Assembly: GCF_000350165.1 (NCBI RefSeq)
Contig: NZ_CAUI01000015.1
Coordinates: 157,313-221,312, forward strand
Reading direction: 5' to 3'
DNA length: 64,000 bases
From: Halanaerobium saccharolyticum subsp. saccharolyticum DSM 6643
Lineage (GTDB): Bacteria; Bacillota; Halanaerobiia; Halanaerobiales; Halanaerobiaceae
Made by a program: the position numbers and the translations under genes. The number at the start of each line of letters is the position of its first letter. The stretch's first letter is position 1. A model generated the notes under the pieces. It was not told the origin of the DNA and did no database searches. It saw only the letters and a list, made by a program, of their open reading frames with translations. This document shows, one piece after another, positions 1 to 8,682 of the stretch.

Positions 1-1482
1 TCTACTAAATACAATACTATCCTATATTTTTTAAGTGTACTTGCATTTATCATGGGCTTTATTATTGTTGTACCGTTAGTGCTTGCCTTTATTTATCAGG
101 AAGGAAACAGCATTTATCAGGCATTTTATTATACTATTATTATCTCATTAATTACAGGTACACTTTTAAAACTGCCCACAGATCCCGAAAATATTTATAT
201 AGATTTAACTACGGCCATGTTATTATGTGCCTTAGGTTGGATTATTGTTTCAATTTTAGGTGCTCTCCCTTTTATGATTGGGATTGAAAAATCTTTTGTA
301 GATTCATTTTTTGAAGCAGTAAGTGGTTTTACAACTACAGGGATCACTGTTTTTACCGGACTTGATTCAATGCCTAAATCCATAATTTTTTGGAGAAGTT
401 TAATGCAGCTTTTAGGTGGTTTGGGTATTTTAACTTTTTTCCTTTTAGTTTCAACTAGAGCTAAAGGAGAAACCTGGCAGTTATTTAGTGCAGAAAGCCA
501 TAAAATTAATGTTTCGCGACCTGTACCAAATATTTTTAAAACCGTAAAAATACTCTGGATGATATATTTAGGTTTTATGTTTTTACAAAGTATTATTCTT
601 ATTTTTCTTGGCTTATCTGTTTTTGATGCTTTTACTCATAGTTTTACTACTTTATCAACTGGTGGCTTTTCTCATTATGATGCTAGTATTGCCCATTATG
701 CTAACACTGGTTATAAAAATTATATTTTAATTGAATATGTAATAACATTTTTTATGTTTTTAGGTGGAGTTAACTTTTTACTTCATTTTAGATTTTTTAC
801 TAAGGATTTTGAAAGCATTAAACAAAACAGTGAATTAAAAACTTTCTTAAGGTTGATCTTTTATTCAACAGTTTTCATTAGTATTTTGATCATAGTTTTA
901 AATACTGCTGCTGATTTCAAGGCAGAAGAAATTTTTCGTAAAACACTATTTCAAATCACTTCAATAATTACTACAACAGGCTTTGGTACCCAAAGTATTA
1001 ATTCCACGTTTTTCCCAGCTGCCGCCCGACAGATTTTTATAGTATTTATGCTGATTGGTGGTAGTGTAGGTTCTACAGCCGGTGGTATTAAAGTAATGCG
1101 TTTAAATATTTTAGGTGGTTTATTTAAAAGAGAAATTAAAAAAATATATTTACCAAACCATGCAGTTTTACCGGTAACTCTTGATAAAAGTATTATTGAA
1201 AGTGATGAAATTAATAAGCTAACAGGCTTATTTTCTTTCTGGCTGGTTTTGATTTTTATCGGAGGTATAATAACTTCTGTTTTCTCAGATCTTAATGGAT
1301 GGCAGGCTTTTTCAGGTATGTTTTCTGCTATGGGAAATATAGGACCATTTTTCTTTTCTGTTGAAAAAATGGCTTCACTTTCTCCGGTAATTAAAATAAC
1401 ATATATTATAGGAATGCTGGCGGGAAGACTAGAAATATTACCGATTATCATCTTATTTTCTAGGCAAGCCTGGAAAGATTAA
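1..1482 (+). CDS. trkH: TrkH-family potassium uptake protein, 5' end outside window
   Basis: Membrane subunit of a Trk/Ktr-type K+ uptake system. The reading frame is open from base 1; the first ATG in view (position 52) falls inside a hydrophobic segment, so the true start lies upstream of the window. Counting from that ATG, the four pore-loop filters expected of the family are visible: TTTG near residues 94-97, STGGF near 202-206, TTTGF near 307-311 and MGNIGP near 427-432, plus GGSVGSTAGGIK at 336-347. It ends with the usual GRLEILPII motif. The TrkA regulator follows 33 bp downstream, so the two are probably one operon. Function is by family; ion specificity is not proved. Confidence 0.93.
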   Translation, partial: STKYNTILYFLSVLAFIMGFIIVVPLVLAFIYQEGNSIYQAFYYTIIISLITGTLLKLPTDPENIYIDLTTAMLLCALGWIIVSILGALPFMIGIEKSFVDSFFEAVSGFTTTGITVFTGLDSMPKSIIFWRSLMQLLGGLGILTFFLLVSTRAKGETWQLFSAESHKINVSRPVPNIFKTVKILWMIYLGFMFLQSIILIFLGLSVFDAFTHSFTTLSTGGFSHYDASIAHYANTGYKNYILIEYVITFFMFLGGVNFLLHFRFFTKDFESIKQNSELKTFLRLIFYSTVFISILIIVLNTAADFKAEEIFRKTLFQITSIITTTGFGTQSINSTFFPAAARQIFIVFMLIGGSVGSTAGGIKVMRLNILGGLFKREIKKIYLPNHAVLPVTLDKSIIESDEINKLTGLFSFWLVLIFIGGIITSVFSDLNGWQAFSGMFSAMGNIGPFFFSVEKMASLSPVIKITYIIGMLAGRLEILPIIILFSRQAWKD

Positions 1483-1515
1483 ATTTATAAATTTTAAATA
1501 TTTGGAGGTAAAATA

Positions 1516-2190
1516 ATGTATATAATTATTGCTGGTGGAGGAATTGCAGGCAGGAATTTAACAAAAAATTTAGTTAATAAACACGATGTAATTGTGATTG
1601 AAAAAGAACAAAGTGTAGCTGAAAAAATATACAGCCGCTATGGAGCAGTAACTGTCTTAGGAAGTGCAACAAGAATTGATATTTTAAAAGAAGCTGGTAT
1701 AGAAAAATGTGATGTAGCAATTGCAGTAATGAGAGATGATGCAGATAATTTATCTTTTTCACTTCTAGCTAAAAATTTTGGAGTAGAAAAGATTTTAGTT
1801 AGAATGAGAGAACCCGAATATGAAAATGCTTTTGAGATGGCTGGAGCAACAAATATTGCTGCTACCATGGAGCTGATTGTAGATCGTTTTATTACTGATA
1901 TTGAAGAGCCAGATGTCAGAAAGGTTGCTTCCTTAGGTGATGGAAAAGCTGAAGTTTCTATCTTGACAATTCCACCAGAATCCCCAATTTCTGGTATGAA
2001 AATTTCGGAAATAGTAAGTCAGAAAAACTTTCCTGAAAACTGTGTAATAGCCGGAATTTTTGATAAGGCACAGGATAGATATATAGTACCTAGAGGTAAT
2101 AGAGAGATTTTTGCAGGTAATCAGGTCTTTTTGGTAGCTTCGAAAGATGATATGGAAAGAGCTGCGGATTTTTTATTAAATAAGGAATAA
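1516..2190 (+). CDS. trkA: TrkA-family potassium uptake regulator (RCK domains)
   Basis: Cytoplasmic gating subunit for the adjacent TrkH. The protein of 224 residues has an N-terminal nucleotide-binding fold with GGGIAG at residues 7-12 and an acidic residue after the second strand (IVIEKE), typical of NAD/ATP-binding RCK_N domains, then a TrkA_C domain from about residue 135. The length matches single-unit TrkA/KtrA proteins, half the size of the duplicated enterobacterial TrkA. A Shine-Dalgarno GGAGG precedes the ATG. It is the last gene of the plus-strand operon and is followed by a strong hairpin. Confidence 0.93.
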   Translation: MYIIIAGGGIAGRNLTKNLVNKHDVIVIEKEQSVAEKIYSRYGAVTVLGSATRIDILKEAGIEKCDVAIAVMRDDADNLSFSLLAKNFGVEKILVRMREPEYENAFEMAGATNIAATMELIVDRFITDIEEPDVRKVASLGDGKAEVSILTIPPESPISGMKISEIVSQKNFPENCVIAGIFDKAQDRYIVPRGNREIFAGNQVFLVASKDDMERAADFLLNKE

Positions 2191-2215
2191 AAATAATTAA
2201 ATATGAGTAAAATAA

Positions 2216-2250
2216 AAAGCTGAGTGCAGTTAAAAAATGCACTCAGCTTT
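2216..2250. terminator. Bidirectional intrinsic terminator between trkA and the SIMPL gene
   Basis: A 13-bp perfect stem (2216-2228 with 2238-2250) closes a 9-base loop. T-rich sequence flanks it on the minus strand and a short T-rich run on the plus strand. It lies between convergent genes, so it probably ends both transcripts. Confidence 0.85.
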
Positions 2251-2267
2251 ATTTGTTCTATAAACTG

Positions 2268-3053
2268 TTAATATAATTCTACTTCTGCTGATACTGAAAC
2301 ATTAATATTTACTTTTTGTTCAGCTAATGGAACTTCTGAAATGCTGCTTGATTCGGCTGACCTTGTCATAGATTGCAAAGCGTTGCTACCATAAATATTC
2401 TGCTGACCAAAGTTAATTTCTTTAATTCTATAATTTTCTTTATCAAGATTTTCTGCCATAAAAGCAGCTTTATCTTTTAGAGAACTTAAAGCGACAGCGG
2501 TAACTTCTTCTAATGCTTTTTCATTACTTTCTAATCTGTAATCTATATTTACAACTCTATTTGCTCCAGCATTTAGTAATTCACCCAAAAGAACAGGCAG
2601 TTCAGCTAAATTTTTACTTGTAAACTTAATTTGGTTACTGACTTTATAATATGTTATTCTTTCTCTTTTTCCATTCCCATCATCATCATTTACTGTAATA
2701 TAATTAGTATAGGGATAAACTCTAAAACCCTGTGTTTCAACATTTTCTAATTCTTCTGCTTCTAAAATAGACATCAATTGACTCACAATTTGATTGTTTT
2801 CTTCTACTGCTGTTGCTTGATCTCTACTTTCATTTTCAAAACCCAGTACAACCTCAACTATTTCTGGATCATATTCCCGCTGCTGACTAATGCTTAAATT
2901 AGTTGTGATATAATCCTCATCTACCTTTTCTACAGTTTCTTCTTTTTCTGCTGTTTGAACTATTGGTGTGTTAAAATATAAACCATTTACAACTAACACT
3001 GATAATAAGATTAAAGCGATAAAAACTAAAAATGTTCCTAAATTCTTGCTCAT
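2268..3053 (-). CDS. SIMPL domain (DUF541) protein
   Basis: Protein of 261 residues with one N-terminal hydrophobic segment (about residues 7-26), so it is either membrane-anchored or secreted, followed by a SIMPL/DUF541 domain over most of the rest. The repeated pattern of GFE, an N-rich helix (AVEENNQIVSQLMSIL), then FRVYPYTNY and the later YRLESNEKALEEVTAVALSSLKDKA helix is characteristic. Relatives include E. coli YggE and mammalian SIMPL; the biochemical role is unclear, though YggE has been linked to oxidative stress. It has its own upstream gap of 114 bp and so is probably transcribed separately from the exb/ton genes. Substrate unknown. Confidence 0.8.
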   Translation of the reverse strand: MSKNLGTFLVFIALILLSVLVVNGLYFNTPIVQTAEKEETVEKVDEDYITTNLSISQQREYDPEIVEVVLGFENESRDQATAVEENNQIVSQLMSILEAEELENVETQGFRVYPYTNYITVNDDDGNGKRERITYYKVSNQIKFTSKNLAELPVLLGELLNAGANRVVNIDYRLESNEKALEEVTAVALSSLKDKAAFMAENLDKENYRIKEINFGQQNIYGSNALQSMTRSAESSSISEVPLAEQKVNINVSVSAEVELY

Positions 3054-3136
3054 AAAACCCCTCCATTTGCTTTTGCTAATATAATTATCTTTTTTATAAT
3101 TTTACTCTTATCTATATAATTCTAAAAAAATAGCAA

Positions 3137-3145
3137 AATTCCTTT
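3137..3145 (-). promoter_or_regulatory. Possible sigma-H-like -35 element upstream of the SIMPL gene
   Basis: On the minus strand AAAGGAATT matches the sigma-H -35 consensus (RnAGGAwWW). Eleven bases later comes TTAGAATTA, which matches the -10 core GAATww but has T at the purine position. Such matches arise by chance in AT-rich DNA, so this is only a candidate. Confidence 0.25.
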
Positions 3146-3167
3146 ATTATTTTTTGAGATAAATTAT

Positions 3168-3569
3168 CTATTTATTTTTTTCCCTTAAAGCAAATGAAAT
3201 ATTTTGGTAATCAGCATTTTTGAATTTTTCAATCAAAAATACTATTGACTCAAAATTAGTCTGTTTATCTGCATAAATTTTAAGCTTTTTATCTTTAGCA
3301 GCAGATATATCGACTAACAAAGTTTCAATTTCATCTCTGCTGTATTGTTTTTCCTTATAATATATCTGATTATCTTTATCTAGAAAAATGTTTATCATTT
3401 CTACATTTTTAGTTTCTCCTATAGAGCTGTCAGGTACTGTGATATTATATAGAGCTTCTTCTCCCTGCAGAGTTGAAGAAACTAAAAAGAAAATCAAAAG
3501 TAAAAATACAATATCAATCATCGGCGCTAAATTTAAAGTGGAGCTCTTTTTCTTAGGCTGATAACTCAT
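3168..3569 (-). CDS. exbD: ExbD/TolR family proton-channel subunit
   Basis: Small inner-membrane protein (133 residues) that pairs with ExbB to harvest the proton gradient for TonB. One transmembrane helix follows a basic N-terminus; the conserved helix Asp is present (APMIDIVFLLLIFF, D19), the residue essential for proton coupling in the family. The remainder is a periplasmic domain. The start overlaps the end of exbB by 17 bp, implying translational coupling. It is the last gene of the riboswitch-controlled B12 uptake unit. TolR is the alternative label, but the adjacent tonB and receptor favour ExbD. Confidence 0.93.
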   Translation of the reverse strand: MSYQPKKKSSTLNLAPMIDIVFLLLIFFLVSSTLQGEEALYNITVPDSSIGETKNVEMINIFLDKDNQIYYKEKQYSRDEIETLLVDISAAKDKKLKIYADKQTNFESIVFLIEKFKNADYQNISFALREKNK

Positions 3570-4224
3570 TCTTTTTCAGCTCCTTATTATGAGACTCTTG
3601 CTGGGATACCTGATTAGACTCCTTGATTTCTTTTTTAAAAAGCATACTCTCGCTTTCTAATTTTAAATTGTTCATCTGATTATGCAATTTTTCAATTTTG
3701 GCATAGAAATAATGATAAAATGCTGCAGCCGGCAGTGAGATAATAAGGCCAGCAGCTGTTGTAAATAAGGCTTCGGAAATACCAAGGGCCATCTGTTCTG
3801 GATTACCACCTAAACCTAGAACTTGAAAAGTTTTAATCATTCCACTAACTGTTCCCAAAAGTCCTAGAGTGGGTGCAACTTGGGCTATAAAATTTAAAAA
3901 GCCTAAATGTTTTTCAAGTTCTGGCAGCTGGTCAATTTCTTCTGCATCAAGATACAATTTAAATTCTTCTCTATTTTTAGGTTTTTTAATTAAGGTATTA
4001 TAATATATTTTTGCTGCAATTCCTTTTTTCTCTTTTAAAATATTGCTTTTTATATTATTAGAATCAAATTCAGAAATTGCCTCTAAATATTCAGCTTTAT
4101 TAATAGATCTGTAATTTAAGATAAAAACTATAGTTCTTTCAATAATTATAAACAGCATTAAAAATGCAGCTAAAAGCAGTGGATATGACACAATACCTGC
4201 TGTTTCAATAAATTCTGTAATCAT
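3553..4224 (-). CDS. exbB: ExbB/TolQ/MotA family proton-channel protein
   Basis: Inner-membrane proton-channel subunit of the TonB energising complex, 223 residues. There is an N-terminal membrane helix (about 11-36) and two further helices within the MotA/TolQ/ExbB domain: the signature APTLGLLGTVSGMI at residues 117-130 and EALFTTAAGLIISLPAAAFYH near 151-171. A Shine-Dalgarno AAAGGAGG precedes the ATG. It lies between tonB and exbD in the same direction with almost no spacing, so the three subunits are probably made together. Confidence 0.94.
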   Translation of the reverse strand: MITEFIETAGIVSYPLLLAAFLMLFIIIERTIVFILNYRSINKAEYLEAISEFDSNNIKSNILKEKKGIAAKIYYNTLIKKPKNREEFKLYLDAEEIDQLPELEKHLGFLNFIAQVAPTLGLLGTVSGMIKTFQVLGLGGNPEQMALGISEALFTTAAGLIISLPAAAFYHYFYAKIEKLHNQMNNLKLESESMLFKKEIKESNQVSQQESHNKELKKNELSA

Positions 4225-4239
4225 CTGCTTTACCTCCTT

Positions 4240-5415
4240 TTAATTTAACATAAATTTGATTGGAAGATTAACTATTACTTCTATTTTTTTATTATCTTTT
4301 TCTGCAGCTTTAAATTCCCAATTTGAGACTGCTTTTAAAGCAGCCTGATCAAAAGAATCATAACCCGAACTTTCATTTATTTTTAAATCTTGTATTTTTC
4401 CTTCTCTATCTATTCTTAAAGTAACTATAACCTGTCCTTCTATATTTCTTTTTCTTAAATTTGAGGGGTAACTAGGTTGAGAATAGTTTTTAATTCCGGG
4501 CTTTTTAATTGAATCTGAACTGCCTTTTCTTAAATCATAAACTTTGTTTTCATGTTTATTTGGATTCTTTTCTCCATCAGAATTACCAGTCTCATTATTT
4601 TGCTCATTCTTATCAGCATTATTGTTTGCCTGATTTTTATCAATTTCACTTAAAGTACTGCTGTTATCAGCTTGAGTGGCTGAAGCTTCTTTTATTTCAT
4701 TTGCTGTTTCAGATTTTTTTTCAATCCTTTCTTCTGCTTCTAAATCAGCTATAAAACTATCTAAATCAAATTTGTCTCTTTTATTGTTTTCTTTTGGCTC
4801 TTCAGGATTATCTTTTTTAGACTTATTATTAGTGTTCTGCATCCAGGCCGGTGGCTCATTTGCATCTTCTTTTTTAATTTTTTCTTTTTTATCATTTACT
4901 TTTGTTTTTTCTTTAGGCTCATTTTGAACTTCAATTTTTTCCTCTTTTACAGTTTCTTTTTCTAATTCTGTTTCTTCTATTAACTCAGTGTTTTCCTGTT
5001 GTTTATCAGGTTCTTCCTGCTTGTTTTCAGTTTTTTTAACTATTTTTTTCGGTGGATCCTTTTTTTCTATTATTTTATCTTCAACTATTTCATCTTCAAC
5101 AAGCTGTTCCTTTTCTTCTTTAACTTCCTTTTTAACTTCTTCTTTTTTTTCAACTGAACTATTTTTATCTGCTTCCTCATTTGTTTCTGCTGGTGCTGGC
5201 CCGCTTTTAGTTTGAATTTCTTCTGTTTCTCCAGTCTGAGCCTCTTTTACTCCCAGATCATTAGAAGCAGATAATAATAGTTCTATTTCAACTTCTTCTC
5301 TTTCCTGAATTTTTATATCTTCTGCCAGAAGCTTTAAAGAACCAGCTTCCAGCAGTAAGATAAGGGATAATGATAAGAGGAAGGCTGTTAGATATATTAT
5401 TAAGTTATGCTTCAT
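4240..5415 (-). CDS. tonB: TonB energy transducer with long acidic linker
   Basis: Links the ExbB/ExbD motor to the outer-membrane receptor encoded just upstream. An N-terminal signal-anchor helix (IIYLTAFLLSLSLILLL) is followed by about 280 residues of charged, low-complexity linker rich in Glu, Lys and Asn, and then a C-terminal TonB domain of about 85 residues beginning near PSYPSNLRKRNIEGQV and including the YDSFDQAALKAV segment. At roughly 391 residues it is much longer than the 239-residue E. coli protein, and its linker is not the usual Pro-Lys/Pro-Glu type. The ATG at 5415 is preferred: the two in-frame ATGs upstream (5424, 5421) sit right against the AAAGG ribosome site. Confidence 0.9.
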   Translation of the reverse strand: MKHNLIIYLTAFLLSLSLILLLEAGSLKLLAEDIKIQEREEVEIELLLSASNDLGVKEAQTGETEEIQTKSGPAPAETNEEADKNSSVEKKEEVKKEVKEEKEQLVEDEIVEDKIIEKKDPPKKIVKKTENKQEEPDKQQENTELIEETELEKETVKEEKIEVQNEPKEKTKVNDKKEKIKKEDANEPPAWMQNTNNKSKKDNPEEPKENNKRDKFDLDSFIADLEAEERIEKKSETANEIKEASATQADNSSTLSEIDKNQANNNADKNEQNNETGNSDGEKNPNKHENKVYDLRKGSSDSIKKPGIKNYSQPSYPSNLRKRNIEGQVIVTLRIDREGKIQDLKINESSGYDSFDQAALKAVSNWEFKAAEKDNKKIEVIVNLPIKFMLN

Positions 5416-5453
5416 TATCATCATCCTTTCTATAAGTTAATTTGTAGGTTGAA

Positions 5454-7265
5454 CTAGAATTTAGTGCTTAAGTTGACCATGAAATTGCGGCCCGGCATTG
5501 GATAACCGTCAACTACTTCATAGTCTTTATCGAAGAGATTGTTGATTTCAAAAGCTAATTCTTTATTCTCATCTAAACTAGTTGATATTTTTAAATCAGA
5601 TATAAAATAAGAGTCTACTTTTCCACCACCATAAGAATTGGTTTCATCAACATATCTGTTATTAAGCACAGATTTATAATTATCATTATTATATTTTATA
5701 TTTAAAGCAATCTGATTATATGGCATATTTAATGATTGACCATCTACACTATCATCTCTGGCCTCTAAATAAGTGTAAGAAAAATCAATATTCCAATTAT
5801 CATAAAGGTTTCTTGATGTTAATAACTCTATCCCCTTGATATCTGCTTCATCTATATTTTCCATTACATCTGTATCATTATTGTAAGTAATTAACTGCTC
5901 AAAATCTCTTTTAAAAAATGTAATTTCTCTTCTACAGATTGAATCTGAATATTTAAATCCAATATCAAAGGTCTTACCTTCTTCTACATTTAAATCTTCA
6001 TTGCCACCAAAACCATATAAATCAAGAAAAGTTGGGGCTCTATAAGCTTCTCCATAATTAAAATTAAAATTCCAATTATCAGTTATTTCATAAATATAGC
6101 CAAATTTAGGGCTAAGATTAGATCCATATTTGTCATGATCATCATATCTAGCACCAAATACAAAAATATTATTATTTAATCTAAACTTATCCTGAATATA
6201 TAAGGCCTTATTTAGATTATCATGTTTATTGTTAGTTAATAATTCATTATCTTCAACTTCATTTTCTATTATATCAAAACCATAATTAATTATGTGGTTA
6301 TCGAAATGATAATTTGTTTCTTTATAGGTAAAACCTCTTTTTAAAATGTCTAAATTTGTTGTGTTATATCCAGTCAGGCTCCAAGTACTCCTAGTCTTAT
6401 CATACATTTCTCGCTCATTATTATATACTAAAAAGGTTCTATCTATATTTTCTAAATTTTGATTTAAAGAAATCTTGATATTTTCATCCTGGTCATCACG
6501 AGATCCATAATCATCATTTGAATCTGAGCCAGGATAATTGGATTCAGTATTATTAAGTCTGTATGTAATATTAACATCAGACTCCTTACTTAAATCGTAT
6601 TTATATTTTAAGAAAATATCGTTCCGATCCAATGATGATTTTTGATCAGGATCATCACGATGTTCATCACTAGTTAATTTGTCATATGAAAAAAGTAATG
6701 AAGATTTTTCAAAATTATAATTAGTTGTTAAACTATAATTTTGAGTATTAAAAGATCCTAATCCAAATTTAACTTCTGTCTGACTTTCTTCATCAGCATC
6801 TTTAGTTATAATGTTAATCACACCACCCATAGCATTTGCTCCATAAATTGATGATGAAGCAGACTTAGAGATTTCAATTCGTTTAATAATAGAAATAGGA
6901 ATATCTTCTAACCTAATAATACCATCCTGAGGACTATTTAATGGCTGTCCATCTAATAAATATAATATTTGCTTTTGTCTTGCACCTCGAATTATTACAT
7001 CTTTTTTCCCAGTTAAACCACTAAGATCTTTAATGTAAACTCCACCAGCACCTTGTAATAGCTCTGCTAAATTCTTAGCATTACTCTCTTCTATCTCCTC
7101 CTGATCAATAACTTCAATACTAACTGGGGTATCCATAATACTTTCCTCATAACGACTCGCGGTTACAACAACTTCATCCAAATCGATAACATTTTCCTGC
7201 GCACTTACTGGCACCGCAAAAATTAAAAGTGCTGTAAGCATAACTAAAACTGATTTCTTTAACAT
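5454..7265 (-). CDS. btuB: TonB-dependent outer-membrane receptor, probably for cobalamin (BtuB-like)
   Basis: Outer-membrane transporter of 603 residues. It has a signal peptide (residues 1-22, ending VSA), a TonB box (DEVVVTAS, about 30-37), a plug domain (about 45-150, with VYIKDLSGLTGKKDVIIRG and the SASSSIYGANAMGGVINI motif) and a beta-barrel ending in a C-terminal phenylalanine, as the barrel-assembly machinery requires. A cobalamin riboswitch lies directly upstream, which is the main reason for proposing B12 or another corrinoid as substrate; the barrel alone would not decide it. The Shine-Dalgarno is AAGGAGG. exbD, exbB and tonB follow. The presence of such a receptor implies an outer membrane. 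Confidence 0.9.
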   Translation of the reverse strand: MLKKSVLVMLTALLIFAVPVSAQENVIDLDEVVVTASRYEESIMDTPVSIEVIDQEEIEESNAKNLAELLQGAGGVYIKDLSGLTGKKDVIIRGARQKQILYLLDGQPLNSPQDGIIRLEDIPISIIKRIEISKSASSSIYGANAMGGVINIITKDADEESQTEVKFGLGSFNTQNYSLTTNYNFEKSSLLFSYDKLTSDEHRDDPDQKSSLDRNDIFLKYKYDLSKESDVNITYRLNNTESNYPGSDSNDDYGSRDDQDENIKISLNQNLENIDRTFLVYNNEREMYDKTRSTWSLTGYNTTNLDILKRGFTYKETNYHFDNHIINYGFDIIENEVEDNELLTNNKHDNLNKALYIQDKFRLNNNIFVFGARYDDHDKYGSNLSPKFGYIYEITDNWNFNFNYGEAYRAPTFLDLYGFGGNEDLNVEEGKTFDIGFKYSDSICRREITFFKRDFEQLITYNNDTDVMENIDEADIKGIELLTSRNLYDNWNIDFSYTYLEARDDSVDGQSLNMPYNQIALNIKYNNDNYKSVLNNRYVDETNSYGGGKVDSYFISDLKISTSLDENKELAFEINNLFDKDYEVVDGYPMPGRNFMVNLSTKF

Positions 7266-7335
7266 TAATAATTCCTCCTTAGTTTTTGTTTGCTCACAGC
7301 CACCCTAGACAAAATAAGGCTATAAAACATAAAAA

Positions 7336-7362
7336 GACACCCAGGTCTAAATTGAGGGTGTC
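7336..7362 (-). terminator. Intrinsic terminator in the leader of the B12 receptor (riboswitch expression platform)
   Basis: On the minus strand a 7-bp stem GACACCC/GGGTGTC (7356-7362 with 7336-7342) is followed at once by a run of five T. It lies between the cobalamin aptamer and the receptor start codon, so it probably forms when B12 is bound and stops transcription. The antiterminator pairing was not worked out. Confidence 0.75.
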
Positions 7363-7414
7363 TGTAGCTTCTTAAATAGCCCACAACCATTCCTGTCTCG
7401 AAGATGGCTGTTGT

Positions 7415-7575
7415 CTTTTCAGGCAGGTCTCCTGACTTTACAGCTCTACCGACTTACCTTCCCCATAATTATTTTTATGAGTGGTTTTAATCGGCCTACT
7501 GATTTACAGTGGCGGACCCGTTCAGGAATTTCACCTGATTCCCTATTATCTCCCATTTAAAGAAGCACCTAAAAA
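7415..7575 (-). promoter_or_regulatory. Cobalamin riboswitch aptamer
   Basis: Read on the minus strand, the region carries the conserved cobalamin-aptamer blocks in order: the GGTGC start near 7575, TTAAATGGGA and AATAGGGAA, then GGTGAAATTCCTG, the GCCACTGT core near 7506-7513, and the B12 box AGTCAGGAGACCTGCCTG at 7420-7437. These are diagnostic of the Rfam cobalamin class. It sits between a non-coding leader and a terminator hairpin ahead of the receptor gene, so high B12 should shut down the receptor and the tonB-exbB-exbD genes behind it. Confidence 0.95.
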
Positions 7576-7686
7576 GAGAACATTATTTACTTTTCTATTA
7601 TTACTATTCTCGTAATTTAGAAAAAATCCTTTAATTTATACTAAATAATATAAAATAATTTTTATTATTATATTTTAAAAAAACAA

Positions 7687-8478
7687 TTAAGTTCCAACAC
7701 TAACAGACTCTGGAAGTGTACTGCCTCCATCAATTACATTTTGAGTCCCTGTCATATAACTTGACTCATCGCTTCCTAAAAATGCAGCTAGCTCTCCCAC
7801 TTCTTTGGGTTCGGCAAGTCTTTGCATTGGAATTGCTTTTGCCATTTCACTAAGAACTGACTCTGGATCTTCCGGATTTGACTCCTCAGCAATAGATTCT
7901 GCCATTGGAGTTCTAACATAGCCAGGACAAATTGCATTTACTCTAATATTATTCTGAGCATATTCAACCGCAAGTGATTTGGTTAGTCCGACTAAAGCAG
8001 ATTTGCTCAATGCATAAGCAGTTTCTCCAGGATCTGCAACCATATCACCAGTAACAGAAGAAGTAATTACAATATTCCCATAGTCATTCTTTTTCATTTC
8101 TGGAAGAACTGCTTTTATGGTATTCCAAGCTCCTTTAATATTTACATCAATATGATAATCTCTATTTTTATCTGACATTTCTAAAAAATTATCTAATTTA
8201 CACACACCTGCATTTGCTACTAAAACATGAATCGTTCCGAATCTTTCTATCCCCTTATTTACAGCACTTTTTAAATCTTCAAGACTTCGAACATCCGCAA
8301 CTTCAGCTAAAACTTGATGTCCATCTTCTTTTAATTCTTCCGCAAAATTAACAATTTCTTCTGAAATATCAACTAAAATTAATTTTGCTCCATGTTCAGC
8401 ATAGACTTCTGCAATTCCTTTACCAATTCCACTAGAAGCACCAGTAATTAAAGCAACTTTGTCAGTTAATTTAGCCAT
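7687..8478 (-). CDS. ucpA: Short-chain dehydrogenase/reductase, UcpA-like
   Basis: NAD(P)-dependent oxidoreductase of 263 residues with a Rossmann fold. TGASSGIG (residues 12-19) binds the cofactor, NAG lies at 89-91, and the catalytic set is N113, S140/S141, Y155 and K159 (YALSK). An aspartate at the end of strand two (LILVDIS) suggests NAD(H) preference. Long stretches, such as SSVTGDMVADPGETAYAL, NAICPGYVRTPMAES and the GTQNVIDGGSTLPE tail, match the enterobacterial UcpA protein as I remember it, an unusually close resemblance for a Firmicute and a hint of transfer. The physiological substrate is unknown. A consensus promoter precedes it and it appears monocistronic. Confidence 0.85.
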   Translation of the reverse strand: MAKLTDKVALITGASSGIGKGIAEVYAEHGAKLILVDISEEIVNFAEELKEDGHQVLAEVADVRSLEDLKSAVNKGIERFGTIHVLVANAGVCKLDNFLEMSDKNRDYHIDVNIKGAWNTIKAVLPEMKKNDYGNIVITSSVTGDMVADPGETAYALSKSALVGLTKSLAVEYAQNNIRVNAICPGYVRTPMAESIAEESNPEDPESVLSEMAKAIPMQRLAEPKEVGELAAFLGSDESSYMTGTQNVIDGGSTLPESVSVGT

Positions 8479-8524
8479 TTAAAACACTCCTTTTATAATA
8501 TTGTGAATATTTATACTTAATTAT

Positions 8525-8553
8525 AATATAATAAAGAAAATTGAATATGTCAA
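8525..8553 (-). promoter_or_regulatory. Sigma-A type promoter for the ucpA-like gene
   Basis: On the minus strand TTGACA (8548-8553) is separated by exactly 17 bp from TATATT (8525-8530), about 45 bp before the start codon, with an AAAGGAGTG ribosome site. It is nearly consensus. Confidence 0.75.
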
Positions 8554-8682
8554 ACCCAACTTAAAGTCAAGTAATCTTAAGTCTTCTGTTTAAACAATTA
8601 AATTAAAAAAATATAATAAAAAAGAAGGAATTTCTAAATATTTACATAATTATATATTATATCTAATAAAGGGGGTTTTTAA

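Noticed and set aside
951..1451. A 166-residue minus-strand open frame opposite trkH
   Set aside because: It is fully antisense to a clear TrkH sequence and shows no ribosome site or family motif.
4509..5215. Three plus-strand open frames of 75-83 residues opposite tonB
   Set aside because: They are mirror images of the Glu/Lys/Asn-rich linker codons, giving Phe/Ser/Leu-rich peptides with no start signals.
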